A DNA stretch of 64,000 bases from Punica granatum (taxonomy: Eukaryota; Streptophyta; Magnoliopsida; Myrtales; Lythraceae). Below are positions 1-12,950 of this stretch, in pieces; positions within the stretch are counted from its first letter, which is position 1; each line of letters begins with the position of its first letter. The notes under the pieces are model-generated. The model was not told the DNA's origin and made no database searches. It saw only the letters and a list, made by a program, of their open reading frames with translations. The position numbers were made by a program, and so were the translations under genes. Location of the stretch: the NCBI RefSeq assembly GCF_007655135.1, contig NC_045127.1:37583538-37647537 (forward strand), read 5' to 3'.

Positions 1-589
1 CGGGGAAATGTTGACGTCCGAAATTTGCACCACCCACTCCCAACAACCCCCAGGGGCTATGAAATCATTTCGGCTCGGACCAAGAAAATCATACCGATCT
101 CTTGAGTGACGTTTCAATGGTCACGAATGCCCCCCAGCAAGCCTCCGGGACTCGTTTTGGACAAATAGAGATCGCAGTGATCTCCGAACACATCAGAACA
201 CTTGGGAAACACTAAGAAAGCCCCGTTCGCGGATTCCTAGGACGTCATCGGTTATCGATCTCCAGCCGGGGTCGGCGAGTAAATCGTTCTGCCCAAAGCA
301 CAAAGCACGCTGACATGAGCATTACAACATGCAGAGGCGTGGACAAGCGATAGAAATGGACAACTTCGCTCCGATCATCCAAACAGAGCAAAACCGACTT
401 TTAAGTCCCTGGGTCACCCGAGCATTCGCTTACAAGAAGCATGTCAATATTAGGCTTATTAAAACCGTATTCGCGAATACATCGATAAGTTGTCATTCAA
501 GCGAACCATAGAAATCGAACGCGCGATCAATCGAGCCCCGAGCTTCTTCCGGCTTTCTTCCTAATTAAGTGGGACCCTTGAGCTAGCCA

Positions 590-634
590 AGCCGAGCAGA
601 GCCGAGCCGAGCCGAGCCGAGCCGCGAGCCATGG
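590..634. repeat. GCCGA pentanucleotide microsatellite in LTR A
   Basis: Imperfect tandem GCCGA units. Copies B and C carry only one or two units at the same place, so the tract expanded within this LTR copy. Confidence 0.7.
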
Positions 635-859
635 CTCTCCTCTAGAGGCAAGCCAAATTGCCCTCAACCACCCATTTCAAAATATCTCTTACACCTCTCC
701 CATCCATCCTTCCATCCATCAAGTCCATTTCCTTTCTCTTCCTTTCCCCACACTCAACAAGACAACTTCCCCTCTCTAATCCAATTCAAAAATTCGGATC
801 CCTCTTAAGCACCCTCCTAATTGCACTTAATTTCACTAATTTTGCATCATTAGCCTTCC

Positions 860-866
860 TATATAA
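860..866 (+). promoter_or_regulatory. Probable LTR core promoter (TATATAA)
   Basis: TATATAAG sits about 1.6 kb from the inferred LTR start. It is matched by TTTATAAG at the equivalent place in copy B (10506-10513) and by a TATATA motif on the minus strand of LTR D near 34974-34980. Conservation across diverged copies supports a real TATA box. Copy C has lost this stretch. Confidence 0.55.
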
Positions 867-1532
867 GCTTCTTGGGATTAACTTAATCACAACTCAATTT
901 CCATTCTCTCTCAAGCTTTCTCACTCTAGGAGAACCTCCAAAACCCTCTCAAACTCCAGCAATCAGCCCTGGTCATTAAGCCCAAGCACAGCCCGGTTCA
1001 AGGCTAAAATTGCCGAAAAACTCAACCGTTTTCTGGCGATCACCACCCAACTCGAACCAAACTTGACCAAACTTCATATCCCACATGTATTCGACCTCCC
1101 AAATCCATTTTCGAGCTTAATTTTAGCATTTGAGGCTCCCAGCCCGGCGTTTCAGTTCAGCACAGAAACTGTGCGCAATCGGGTTTTCACCGCCACTCCC
1201 GGGTCCTAAGCGTGCCATTCCTTCCCACGACCATGACAAGTCGTGCCTACACTTTCTAAGGGTTCCTCAAGACCCTCACTCTCCCCCGTGATGAGGTAGT
1301 CGTGTGCCGAGAGCCGTTCAACTGAGCAAGACCTCATTTTCCCTTTTATTTTCTTTACCGGATTTTTTGTGAACTTACCGGTTCTTTCTTTGAGTTTCTA
1401 GGTTTGTTCAAGCTTTGGCACCCTATCAGCTCATCATAGAAACTTCAAGCAGTCCCTTAGGAGTCGGAGGAACCCGAGCCAGCTTGGTGCAACACCCGAA
1501 GCCCTCTTTGTAGCCGTTTCAATCCAAACAGC

Positions 1533-1920
1533 CCAGTCGGGTCTGTTCCTCAGGTTTTCTTTTCTGACCCGAACTTTGCAGGAACATATAGGTCAGCTCG
1601 AGTTGAAACACATTACGAACCACCTATCACCGTGATCCTCAGTTAGTTAGGAGTCCAATACCACCGACCTTGCATCAAAAGACCACCTGGAGCCTCCCGT
1701 AGAGTCGTTTCTTCATCGGGTGCCAATCGGGTTTGTTCCTCTGGTTTTCTTTTCTGACCCGAACTTTGCAGGAACATACAAGTCGGCTCGGGTTGAACCT
1801 CGCTACGAGCCACCTATCACCGTGATTCTCAGTTAGTTAGGAGTCTAATTTCACCGACCTTGCATCAAAAGACCACCGGGAGCTTCCTGTAGACCCTTTT
1901 CTTTATCGAGTGCCAGTCGG
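1533..1920 (+). repeat. 190-bp tandem duplication in LTR A
   Basis: Two direct units of about 190 bp. The string CTGACCCGAACTTTGCAGG starts at 1564 and recurs at 1754, and each unit ends with a GAGTC(C/T)AAT-type block. Copies B and C have one unit; reverse LTR D has three. Confidence 0.8.
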
Positions 1921-4899
1921 GTCTGTTTCGCCCTGACTGGGTCTGTCTTTTTTTACTGATCCGACTTTGCTTTTGATTTTCGAAAAATCTACAAGTGCAA
2001 TCTTCACGAAACCAGCGCAGGCGTGATCCTTAGTCTCTTGGGAATCCAACGCAACCGACCCCGTGCGAAAAGGCCACCTCGATCAACTGGTACAGCCCTG
2101 ACAAACCGGACTACCAGTCGGGTCTGCCAGCCGACCTGACTTCACTGATTCGAGTATGTTCGTTCCAGGGGGTAGAACTGACTTCCCGATCCCCTTTTTC
2201 TGACTTTCCTCGACTTTTCCCGCATCCCGGGGCTAGGTATAACCATTCCTGACTTAGAGAAGTTAGGGTTTTTACGTTTTCTTTGCATTTGTGGGGCGAC
2301 AAGGCAATCCATGACCGAGTCGCATGCGAGTTTATGTTTTTCTTTTATGCATTTTCACATCGTATTATGCATGTCTTTATCGTTATAGTATTCTAGCATA
2401 TCGTGAAAAGGCTCAATTCGGAGTCGAGAAAACCTTATTGGCTCGGGCAAGCCAAGGGAGCCTCTTGGCTTCACCTTAAGGGGGGTGGCCGAGAGCTTCT
2501 CTTGACTCTCCCGGGCCATACATGGTTTCATTGCCCCGACTTAAGTCATTTCTCGAGTTTTTATATTTTTACGTTTTTCGTCTCCATGAGTCGGTGCCGT
2601 TTTATCGATTCATTTAAATGTCATGCTTGTATGCTTGTTTGCATCTTTCAAGATCATGGCGACACCGGCTTTGTAAAATGTGCGTTATTATCGTGTTTGA
2701 TGTTTTATGCATGCAAGAAACGGCCAAAACTAATATAGGAGACAATCCATGACCTAAGCCGGGTCAAGGAGGTTTTCGACTTCCTCCTTGGAGGGTGGCC
2801 GAATGCCCCTGGACCTTCCTCAGGTCGGGGATGGCCTCCTCTATCGCTTTAAAACCGATTCTTGGAATTGATTGCAATTACATTTTTCGTTCAATCATTA
2901 GTTTCGCGTTAGTTTGTATGTTAGGAGCGTTAATTTCGAGCAACCATTTCACTAATCCATAACAATCGAGGTTCAAGGCCTCAATCACTAAACCATTACA
3001 CAAATGGGAAATGGGACGTATCATTTGGTTAATTAAATCATTCGGCTTAAATAAAATCGTATGAACATTAATTTATATACGCGTTGACGAATTACAAAAT
3101 ATCGAAAACGCCATTTTAAAACCCACAATTTCGAAAGCATCGAGACACTTAACACGCGTAGCATGAGCATCTAGGGAATGGTCGTGCACCTCGACTCAAG
3201 TCCAGGCCCGATTTGAGGCGGCTCTAGTCGGCATGTACGAACCTTCCTTAGACCACTCCCAGACGGAACGATCATTTTCTCGGCTCTCTCGGGGTCGACA
3301 TGACCCTGATGGACCCAAGGGATTGATCGGCACCGGCTACCGACTTTCGATAGTCCGCATCACGTGATCTCAAATTTTGCATGAACACTTTACAGTTCAA
3401 CGACATAACCGTCTTTTCGTGAATCGCCAACTCCCTAGGCGTTAGAGTTATTTAAACACTCAGATCCACGGTCGGAGATAGGCAGCCCGTTCGGGTGCAA
3501 GTGTCATTTGCATAACCCACTTCGTCCGGTTTCAGTGTTTCCGTTATCCTACCGTAGATTCGGGTAGTTAGATCTGTTTTTTTGTAATAAAATATGTGAA
3601 ATCCGACTAACCCTTTATCCAACTTAATCAAACATTAGACAATGGTTAGGCGGAATTCTAGGTTCTAAATCTAGAGTCAAAACACAAGTTTGACATATTC
3701 AAAGTAACCACAGTGTCATTTACAGAACAAAGCCTTAAAACAAACATACTCACATAGCCGACCTAGAACTGCATTCTAGCGCATTCATTTGCTTGCCTAG
3801 GGTAGGGAGATTGTTTGCCAATTAACCCCAGTTACTAACTGATTAAGCCACGTAAATTCGGTTTAATACACAACTTGTCTGTATTTATCAGTTTTTGTCT
3901 GTTTCCATCAGTTTTATCAGTTTCTTTCTGTTTTCCGCAATTGTTTGTTACTTTGTTGCGGTTCGACTCCGAACCCATAGGTTACATATTGCACAGGGTC
4001 CAATGCCCTAAATCATCGATCACGGGGTCTAATGCCCCCATGTACATCGAGCGCGTGCAATCCGAGTGCGGAATAGGGTTTAGCCTTGAGTCACCGCTTC
4101 ACTCCGAATAGTGTCTAAGCGGAAGACGCCTCGGATTGGGTGTGTGAAACGTAGCTTGACAATCGTCCGGGAGCTCGACCGTTCTCACGGCTATCTTGAG
4201 AGTCAATTGACTCTTTTACTGTCCGTCGGTCCGGTCAGACCCTACCCCCGACTCCTTGAGCCCGCGTTGCCTTAATTTACTTATCGGTCATTCAAAATCT
4301 CGTGGTGAGCCGGAGCGGAATATTGGCCCAATGCAAACCGATCGGGATTCATTTACTTTATTCAGTTGTATTTTTGTAATTATTCGAGAGCATATTGCGA
4401 GGATTTTATTTGTACACCTATTCATTCATTTGTAAAGATCCCTGATTCGGCGAGCGAGAGATCCGAGCGCAGAATTGATTGAATCGGTTCATTTACCTGA
4501 ACGGCAAGTAAATTTAACGTTTCATGGTTTCGGTTCGCACGGGGAATCAACTACCATGGTTCGATGAACCATAGCTAGGATAGCGAACCGTTTCTTCGAC
4601 ACATGGACTTACTTCCCTTTCGGATTCTTGATTTGGATCGATCGATTCATCGGTTTTACGGTGTCAAAACAGGCAAGTAGAACGCAACCCTAAATCACGC
4701 GGTAAATAAATAAAATGGCAAGCCTAACAAACTAGAGTAACGAAAGGGCGTGCGGGATATAGGCCCACACGTAATAGAACCCCCGAATTCGAAATTTCCT
4801 GTTCCGTACAGACCGTTGCCTTAACAAATTAGGTGTACCCCATACCCCTAGACTCGAGTAACTTACCGGCCCTCGACCTTCAGGTCGTAAAATGGTAGG

Positions 4900-5010
4900 T
4901 GACGACTCCTTCTCACGTGCGTCCCCGGGAAGATGGACACTCCCAAGCCGTGTTGCATAGGCGCGGGCGTGTCCCGACGAGATGAAATTTGGATGCGCAC
5001 AGAAGTGTTT
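4900..5010 (+). other. Primer-binding-site-like motif and leader fragment, copy A
   Basis: TGACGACTCC begins here. The reverse copy at 7087-7096 has TGGCGACTCC at the same place, which resembles primer sites I associate with Tat/Ogre elements. The following bases (cccgggaagatggacactcc and on) match the leader in copy C and the reverse copy, then similarity stops. The LTR 3' end must be close to 4899 but its exact CA terminus is unresolved. Confidence 0.5.
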
Positions 5011-5378
5011 CGAATGTTATACGTAGATGTACAGACCAAAGAGGACCCTCCTTCCACAAATAAATGTGAAAGGATACCAGTATTGTAATTAACGTAGCCT
5101 TCATCACTTGTCTTTAGTCATACCTGAGTAAAATATATATTGAACAAAACATTTAACTTTTCAATAGATATTGCTCCGATTTGAATTCTTATTGTTTAAA
5201 GACTCTCATATGTTAAGTCATTTGCATTCAACGGTCAGTACAGAATGTAAATGCATGCAATTGAGCACATTTACCAAGATATATATAGTTAAATGTTTGT
5301 GCTTTCAACCTCTCACTTGACATTACTCCAATTTGGGTTCGGACTACTTAAAAGAGTTTCATACATCAAGACATTTCA
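5011..5378. other. AT-rich spacer, nothing recognised
   Basis: No gene, terminal repeat or RNA motif recognised. It marks the end of the Tat leader similarity. Confidence 0.5.
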
Positions 5379-5527
5379 GTTATAAGGGAGGTCATGGGTT
5401 TAGTATAATGAAATTGAAATCTTATATCTAATAAAAGGGCATGAGTAATCTAACCTGAGTATCGAACCTGAAACATCTTGATCACTAGGCAAGGGTGTGC
5501 GTCATTGCACTAAATCTTCTTTGATAT
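5379..5527 (-). mobile_element. SINE-like element, family 1 (tRNA-derived)
   Basis: Read on the minus strand it starts TATCAAAGAAG. It has an A-box-like stretch near its start and a good B-box (GGTTCGATAC), and ends in the CCTCCCTTATAAC block shared by the family. At 149 bp it matches the length of the copy at 51260-51408. The internal Pol III promoter boxes and the dispersed copies of equal length on both strands support a SINE. Target duplications were not resolved. Confidence 0.6.
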
Positions 5528-5655
5528 ATATCTCAAGACATTTGCCTTCAATTGTTAGCGTAAAAATTTTGACGCAGTGCATTAGACCCTCTTTGATATA
5601 TATCTCAAGACATTTGCCTTCAATTGTTAGCGCAAAAATTTTAGCACATACAGTT
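5520..5655 (+). repeat. 72-bp direct duplication
   Basis: CTTTGATATATATCTCAAGA occurs at 5520 and again at 5592, followed in both by an almost identical block ending aaaaatttt. The repeat starts at the edge of the SINE-like copy. Confidence 0.8.
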
Positions 5656-6836
5656 TAGCCTTGCATAAATGGTTAATTTAACCACATATAAAAATATCAA
5701 GGCATCTGCCTAACGTGTTCAAACACTAGCATACATATATGATTATATCCAATTCTAATAGTAATGTCCTATCTCAAATAATCTACTTGTTTCATCACGG
5801 CATATTAATTTAGTTGTCTTAAAAAATAGTCCTTTGCGCGCATTTACTTAGTTGTTAGTGTAGAAAATGTTGTCGTTGCCCCTACTTTTCTTCTCAGTCC
5901 ATACATCTTTGTTTGAGCAATTAAATCGAAGTGTTATAGACATCCATACACAAGACACACCATTTGTGTTGTCAATAGCAATGTGTTTGGCTATCTAAGC
6001 TATTGAAAGCGTGATAAATCTTCACCTAATGTAAGTATTAACTTCTTATTTTTAAATTCATGTTTTTCCCATCATCATCTTCACATTTGTTATATCTTTC
6101 CTAACCTCGGATTTTGCGTAATGGCTGGTTGAGTCAATCTCGACAACTAGTTTTTCCCATTTTGACCAAGTTCATGATGACTGTTATAACTTTGTGCAGT
6201 AATTCATTTCAATTTGTCATAACATATTGATTTAGTTGTCTTAACGAATTGTCCTTCGCGCACATTTACTCACGATGACTTGTTATAACTTTCTTCTTCT
6301 TCTTCTTCTTCTACCGAAAAGCTTATTCAATAGTTGGTGAAGAACGACCAATAGCAGGATCACTACAACAAAGATAGTCTTCATTTAGACATTTCATCAA
6401 ACAATTAGTCTTCAATTTTAAACTATTTGATTTACTCAAAGCAACGAATACCAAGCGACTAGTTGAGCAACACATAAAAATTCTTACCTCATGCTTTCTC
6501 CCAATGGCGAGAGAGCTTAAATAAAAGCAAGTAATAGAAACCGCTCATCAGCCCCTATTTTGCATGAGTAACTTCTCTAAGCGTTGATCAGTAGAACTGC
6601 CTTTTGATAGTGACAAAACAAAAAATAGGCCAGAAGCTCTTGAAATCAGTTCAAAAATCTAATATAGATTTGAGAAATACAATAATTAAAATCACAATCG
6701 AAAAACCTAGAAGCAAACAAAAATTAACTAGAAGAAAACATAAGGATAAATGAACAAGATAGAAGCAAGAACAGTCTTGTATTCAGACATTCAAATAACA
6801 AGCTCTCATGCATCAGGCGGAGGTTCTTCGTCCACT
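5656..6836. other. AT-rich island without a gene
   Basis: No coding region recognised. A block containing ttagttgtctta and cgc(g/a)catttact occurs twice (about 5795-5855 and 6222-6280), and there is a TTC trinucleotide run near 6290-6312. A CACTACAACAAAG string at 6362 looks like a CACTA end but has no partner. Confidence 0.5.
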
Positions 6837-8945
6837 TTAGTGGGACTTTGATGCGGTTGAGGTAGTGGGAGGCTTCATATGAAGCGATTGTCTCTGGGCG
6901 GTTGTGTGGACCCGAATTTCGTCTCGTTGGGACTCGCAAGCGTGCGCACTGATCGCATAACTTGAGAGTGTCCACCTTGTACGGACCCGAATGTGGACTC
7001 TCGTCGGGACACGCATGCGCGCTTTTGGATCGCACGGCTTGGGAGTGTCCACCTTCCCGAAGATGCGTGACGGACACGCGTGAAAAGGAGTCGCCACTTA
7101 TCATTTTACAAACCGAAGGTTAAGGGCCGATAAGTTACCCGGGTCTAGGGGTATGGAACACCTAGTTTTGCTAAGGCATTGGTTGGTACAGAACTGGAAA
7201 GTCCGTGTTCGGGGGTTCACGTTATGTGCAGGCCTATATCCTGTACGCCCTTTCGGTACTCTGGCTTGCTAGGCTTGTATGTTTTAATCATTTATCGCGT
7301 GAATTAAGTTGTGCTTGGCATATAAGTTTTGACACTGGAAATTCGGTGAACTAAACGATGTCGGTTGGGAAGCCAAGAAAGAAGTAGGCCTGTATGTCGG
7401 GGAATCGGTTCACAATCTTGAGTTACAGTTCATCAAACTATGTTTTTTACTTTCCTGCGTGAACAGGAACCGCGAGATATTGGGTTTACTTTTGTCTGGG
7501 CAAACATTAAACCGATTCGATTGGTTCGACTCTCGGACCGTTCACTCATCGATTGGGATTCTTACAGAATGAATGTACAAAATAAAATACTTACAATGCT
7601 CTCAAAAAAACAATAAATACAAATTATAAATGATCGAATCCCAGTCAGCTTGCGTTCGGTTATTATTCCGCTCCGACTCACCGTGAGTTCAGGGAAACAC
7701 CGAAAAACTGAAATTCAATATGCGCTCTCAGTGAATGAGGCGTTGGACCCCGTGACTGATGGTTAGGGCGTTGAACCCTAAGTGCAATGTGTCCTATGGG
7801 TCGGGCTCGACTCGCATGGACAAACAATAGCAGAAAAGTAACAAACAACATGCAGATTATAGACAATGTGTTTGTTATTGTCGAGTTTACGTGGATTAAC
7901 AAGTTATTAATCTAGGGGTATTTTGCAAACAAATGCCATATGCTAAACAAGCAATCGTGCAAAATGTTTTGCATTCGGCTTTACTTCGAAAACTTGACAA
8001 ATAGAGTCAAATCTCGTGTGTGTGGATTGCTTTTACAGTTGTTCTGTATTGTGACACTGAAATTCCATTGAATTAGCGAAACTCGTGTTTTGACTATAGA
8101 TTTGGAACCAAGAGTTCCGCCTAACCATTATCTAGTATTTGGTTAGGTCGAGTAAAAGATTAATCAGTGTTTTGCATGTTTTGTGACAGAGATAACCGTT
8201 CTAGTTACCCGAGTCTACGATAGGATGATAGAAACTCATCAGTGGATAAGAAAAGGCGTCGCAGATAAACCTGCACCTGAATAGGTAACCTATTCTTATC
8301 CTGATACCGTAGTGTTTCTGTCAAGCTAACCCTAGGGGTGTCGTTGAATTGTGAAAAGACAATTTTGCCATTTATTTGAAAATTATTTTCAAAAAAGGGA
8401 AAACATCGCAGTGCGGGCCACCTCGGCCTGTAGCCGGTGTCGACCAATTCCCTGGATCGTCTAGGGTTGTACAAGAACCGAAAAAGCTAACGAACCGGTT
8501 GGTCTGCCCTAAAGTGATCTAGAAAGATCTTTTTGTATCATGACCTGAGTTACCTAAAATCATGTAAAAACTCAAGTTGAGACACACAAGCCCTTTCTAG
8601 ACGTCCGTGCTATATCGGACTGCGCGTTTCGAATTTTTAAATAGACAAGTTTTGAAAAGGGCATTAATGTCATTTGACAACTTATCGACGCGAGTTATCA
8701 GTTAATTATCAATTCATGCAAAAGTTGTCAGTGTGAAGTGGGTTTAATCATGTGAGCATCCCGATTAACCCGTTTGTGGATTACAGGTTAAAATTAAATG
8801 TAGAATGTAGTAAATGTGCGGGTTATAGATAATCAAACAGATGATGGATTGATTCACTGAATGAAGTCTGAGTACCCGAAAAGCTTAATTTAATGAAAAC
8901 AATTCATGACATGGCGACCAAGACGGGTCCAGGAAGGTCGAGAAT
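6837..8945 (-). repeat. Reverse-oriented Tat/Ogre LTR 3' part with primer site and leader
   Basis: On the minus strand this aligns, with much divergence, to positions about 2950-5000 of copy A and to 31100-33120 of copy C. Shared strings include cgaaagggcgt and the primer-site-like TGGCGACTCC (7096 down to 7087). Beyond that motif the leader contains a duplicated block of about 77 bp (GAGTGTCCACCTT at 6966 and 7043). The fragment ends exactly where the forward Tat element starts. With LTR D it adds up to about one LTR, suggesting one LTR split by insertion. Confidence 0.65.
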
Positions 8946-11556
8946 TGTCAGCACCCCATTTTGGCCGATTGACTCCCGACACAAGAACGCCCGGACTGAG
9001 GCTCAGGTTACTATTCATGACCCGGCAATCGGGGGCGAACGTTCGGACATGGGGGCACGGACTACAGAAGAGAAGCAGGGTCCTCCAAAAGGCTCAGAAG
9101 GGCAATCAAAAGGGCAGATAAACAGCGAACCCCAAAACAGCAGAAGCCGACACTGTGGCACTATTCATCGCCGAATCACTGGAGCGTTAGAAAATATCCA
9201 ATGTAGGACTTTAAAAATCCCTCTTGGTACCAAAATGACCAATGCCACCTTCGAGCGCATTTTAGAAGCCTCTTGTTTAAGCCGGGGCAGTCCCGAACAT
9301 TTGCAGACGCCTTCCTAACGGGGTTCCCGGGACGCCGGATCTACGGACAAGTAAACGGCACCCGAAAATAGGTCTACACACACCCAAGGACCACCAGGAC
9401 CATGAAACAGGATTCAGACTGCCTTTCGGGGTTCATCTTGGTCTCCCGAGTGGATTTCGACCCGGGAAAAAAGGGCCATTTTCTATAGAAAGACATAACC
9501 GGAGACTCTTTTAACAAATCGTCAGTGCACGAGATTTGAGCCAATCAATCCCAGGGACCTCAAGGGCTTGGGAGTTAAATCCCGATCGCATTGTAAAATC
9601 CATTTAGGTTTATCGAGTACCATTCCAGTAACAAAAGGGCCCCTTTCACGAGGAATCTTGTGCTCATAGCTCATTCGGGAAAATGTTGACGTTCGAGCTT
9701 TGCACCACCCACTCCCAACAACCCCTAAGAGCTAGGAAATCATTTCGATTTGGACCAAGCAAGTCATCTCGATCTCCCGAGTGACGTTTCAATGGTCACG
9801 AATGCATCCCGACAAGCCTTCGGGACTAATTTTTGACAAACGGAGATCATAGTGGTCTCCGAACACATCAGAACACTCGAGAAACACTAAGAAAGCCCCG
9901 TTTGCGAATTCCTAGGACGCCTTCGGATATCGATCTTCAGTCGGGGACGACAAGTAAACCGTTCTATCCAAAGCACAAAGCACGCCGACACGAGCAGTAC
10001 AGCATGCAGAGGCGCGAACGAGCGACAGAAACGGACAACTTCACTCCGATTATCCAAACGGAGCGAAACCGGCTTTCGAGTCCCCGGGACGCCCGAGCAT
10101 TTACTCATACGAAGAATGTCAATATTAGGCTCATTAAAATTGTATTCGCGCATACATCGATAATTCGTCGTTCAAGCGAACCACGGAAATCGAATGCGCG
10201 ATCAATCGAGTCCCGAGCTTCTTTCGGCTTTCTTCCTAATCAAGTGAGACCCTTGAGCTAGCCAAGCCGCGAGCCATGACTCTCCTCTAAAGACAAGCCA
10301 AATGAGCCTCATCTACCCATTTTTCAAAATATCTCTTACACCCATCAACTCCACTCTTACATCCATCAACTCCACTCTTCCATCCATCACTTCCCATCAC
10401 CTTTCAAGACAACTTCCCCTCCTTAATCCATCTTAAAAATTCGGATCCCCCTAACCCTCTCCTTAATTGTGCTTTGTTTTCACTAATTGAGCCATTAAAG
10501 CCACCTTTATAAGCCCATTGGGTCATTAACTTAATCACAACTCCTCTTGCACTCTCTCTCTAGCTTTCTCACTCAAAAACTCTCTCAAATTCCTCTCAAA
10601 CTCCAACATTTCGTTTAGGCCAAGCACAGCCCGGCTCAAGGCCAAAATTGCTGGAAAACTCAATCGTTTTCCGGCGATCGCCACTCAACCCGAACCAAAC
10701 TTGACCAAACTTCATATCCCACACGTACTTGACCTCCCGAATCTATTTCTGGTGTTAGTTTTGGCATTTGAAGCTTCCAGCATGCAGTTCCAGTCCAGTT
10801 CAAAAAAACTTCATATCCCACTTGTTTTCGACCTCCTAAGTCCATTTCCGACCTTAGATTTTTCATTTGAAGCTCCCAACACCTCGTTCCAGCTCTGTCC
10901 AGAAACAGTCCCTTAAGCGTTTTCCCGGTTTCTAGGCGAGTTCTTCCCTCTCGACTTAAGCAAACTCAACCAAACTTCATATCCCACATGTTTTCGACCT
11001 CCTAAGTCCATTTCTGAGCTTAGTTTTTGCATTTGAACCCTCCAGCCCCGCGTTCCAGAGTTGAGCAGAATCGGATTTCACAGGTGCATTCCGGGCTTCT
11101 TCGACGCCATTCCTTCCCACGACCATGGCGAGTCGTGCCATCACTTTCTAAGGATTCTCCATGACCCTCACTCTCCCCCGTGACGAGGTGGTCACGTGCC
11201 GAGAGCCGCTCAACCACGCAAGACCGCCCTTTTCCAATCTTTTCCTTTACCGGGTTTTCACAGTTTTTTTTATCGGTTTCTCTTTGCATTTCCGGTTGAA
11301 ATCAGTCGTGCGCACGCCACAAGCTGGTCATGAACACCAAGAGCAGTCCCTTAGGAATCGGAGGAACTCGAGCCAACTTGGTGCAACACCCGGAGCCCCC
11401 TTTACAGCCGTTTCAACCCAAACAGCCTAGTCGGGTCTGTTCCTTTGGTTTTCTTTTCTAACCCGAACTTTACAGGAACATACAGGTCAGCTCAGGTTGA
11501 ACCTCGTTACGAGCCACCTATTACCGTGATCCTCAGTCAGTTAGGAGTCCAATGCC
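8946..11556 (+). repeat. 5' LTR (copy B), 3'-truncated
   Basis: It starts TGTCAGCACCCC and matches the 3' LTR (from 19741) up to the string ggagtccaatgcc, after which copies A and C continue with LTR sequence and this copy switches to gag. About half of the LTR, the primer site and the leader are therefore missing. Differences from copy C in the first few hundred bases are largely transitions with A or T in copy C, pointing to an old insertion. Confidence 0.75.
10506..10513 (+). promoter_or_regulatory. Probable TATA box of LTR B (TTTATAAG)
   Basis: It lies at the position equivalent to TATATAAG in copy A and is followed by the shared string ttaacttaatcacaactc. Confidence 0.5.
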
Positions 11557-12950
11557 GCCCATAAACACTACTTTCCTCGAACCAGGCACGCCGACTCACG
11601 CGGACCAATTCGCCTCGCCAACACAGTTTTTCATCGAGGCTGACACCGAGCAGGAGCGAAGACTTAAGAGGATGGAAGAAACAATACGGGCCTTACAAGC
11701 AAGTGAGGCCTGACCCGACGTGCGCTACGGTGACTGTAGTCTATTCCCCGGCATGCGGCTACCCTCGAAAGTCAAGATCTCGGAGTTCAGGGCTTACGAA
11801 GGCACAACAGATCCGCGACACCATCTCCGTCATTACCAAGGGAAGATGCTGCAGTATTGGGATTACGAGGAATTCGTCATCCACTCATTTCAAGACAGCC
11901 TGTCGGGATTTGCTCTCGATTGGTTCATGTCACTGAAGGCCGAGGATATTCCGACGTGCGCAGACCTCTCCCAGAAGTTCATCGACCAATACCAATACTG
12001 TGATGAAACGCCTCCGACCCTTTTGGAATTAAGCATGAAGGAGATGGCGCAAGGCCAAAGATTCGAGGAATACGCCACCAAATGGCGTGCCCAAGCGGCA
12101 AAGCACATCCCTCCAATCAGCGAAGTACAACAGATTCAGTTGTTCCATTCCACCCTGAGAAGAGTGTACTATTCGCACTTGTTGGCTCACACCTCTTCAT
12201 TCTCCGATCTCATCGAGGCCGGGACAAAGCTTGACTTGGGCATTAAGCTTGGCAGAATGGAAGGCCCCACCAATAAAGGAGAAGAACCCTTGAAGAAAGC
12301 TTCCGCAGTGACGACATCGTCTAGCGGAAGAAGAGGGAAGGAGGTAGCAATCAACGCCGTCAACCCAGCACATCCGGCGCCCCAACAGTACTCGATGAAT
12401 TTCATGTCTGCATCCCCGTGGTCCCCTCCTATGCTCCGCATGCGCCTCAATATCGGCCTCAACCCCCTACCCAACCGATCTACTACTCTGCACTGCCGCC
12501 TCCACCCCCATCTACGGTACCATCGCCCGTTGTCCACCACTACGTACCTACTCCACTACAAGCCCCTCAATACCAACCCCCGGCTCTGAGATTCTCTCAG
12601 CCAACGCAACGAGTCCCACCCCCGCAAGGCCTACAGGGCGGTGCAGCGCAACCGCGACCACGCAGACAATACCCGTCCCTGCCGGTTCCACTTGCTCACA
12701 TTTATCGGCAACTCCGAGCGAGCGACAAGATCGGGACAATAGCGCCTGGTTCGAACTTCGACCCAACCATCCAAGATTAAAGCAAACAGTGCGAGTACCA
12801 TCGGGGGGCACCAGGGCACACCCTAGAGACTTGTTGGAGATTAAGGGAGAGGATCCAGGAGATGATTGATGCAAAAGAGCTCTCGTTCAATGCTGTAAGA
12901 CCTTCGAATGTACAAGCTAATCCCCTCCCTAATCATGGACCGGCCTAGGG
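11552..12950 (+). pseudogene. gag: Tat/Ogre gag, broken
   Basis: Encodes the structural capsid/nucleocapsid polyprotein part of the element. The ATG stands directly at the LTR junction. A short N-terminal stretch ends at an in-frame TGA (11711), after which the same frame continues with the retrotransposon gag domain (EFRAYEGTTDPRHHLRHYQG, then FQDSLSGFALDWFM), roughly 11760-12240. The frame shifts near 12410 into a Pro/Gln-rich linker, a TAA follows at 12778, and then a Cys/His cluster (CEYHRGAPGHTLETCW) of the kind found in Tat nucleocapsids. A further frame change occurs near 12945. The domain order fits Tat elements; the gene cannot make a complete product. Confidence 0.8.

Larger units (their letters stand above)
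1..4899 (+). repeat. Tat/Ogre-type LTR, copy A (left end outside window)
   Basis: The first bases align with positions about 9676 and 20469, some 730 bp inside two other copies that start with TGTCAGCACCCC, so roughly 0.7 kb of the LTR lies outside the window. Similarity to copy C continues through C's copia insertion up to a TGACGACTCC motif. That implies a full LTR of about 5.6 kb, long even for plant elements but within the range known for Ogre-like LTRs. It contains a TATA motif, a GCCGA microsatellite and a 190-bp tandem duplication. No coding capacity is credible; open frames inside it are chance. The LTR identity is inferred from repetition and terminal motifs, not from a complete element here. 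Confidence 0.75.

Noticed and set aside
658..1209. 183-codon open frame near the left end
   Set aside because: It lies across the LTR promoter region, has no ATG start or recognisable domain, and related copies do not keep the frame.
6362..6375. CACTACAACAAAG as a CACTA transposon end
   Set aside because: No matching inverted end or subterminal repeats were found within several kilobases.
11556..11720. Splicing as explanation for the LTR-gag junction of copy B (retrotransposed spliced RNA)
   Set aside because: Copies A and C have no GT after the junction point and no consensus donor there; a deletion is simpler.
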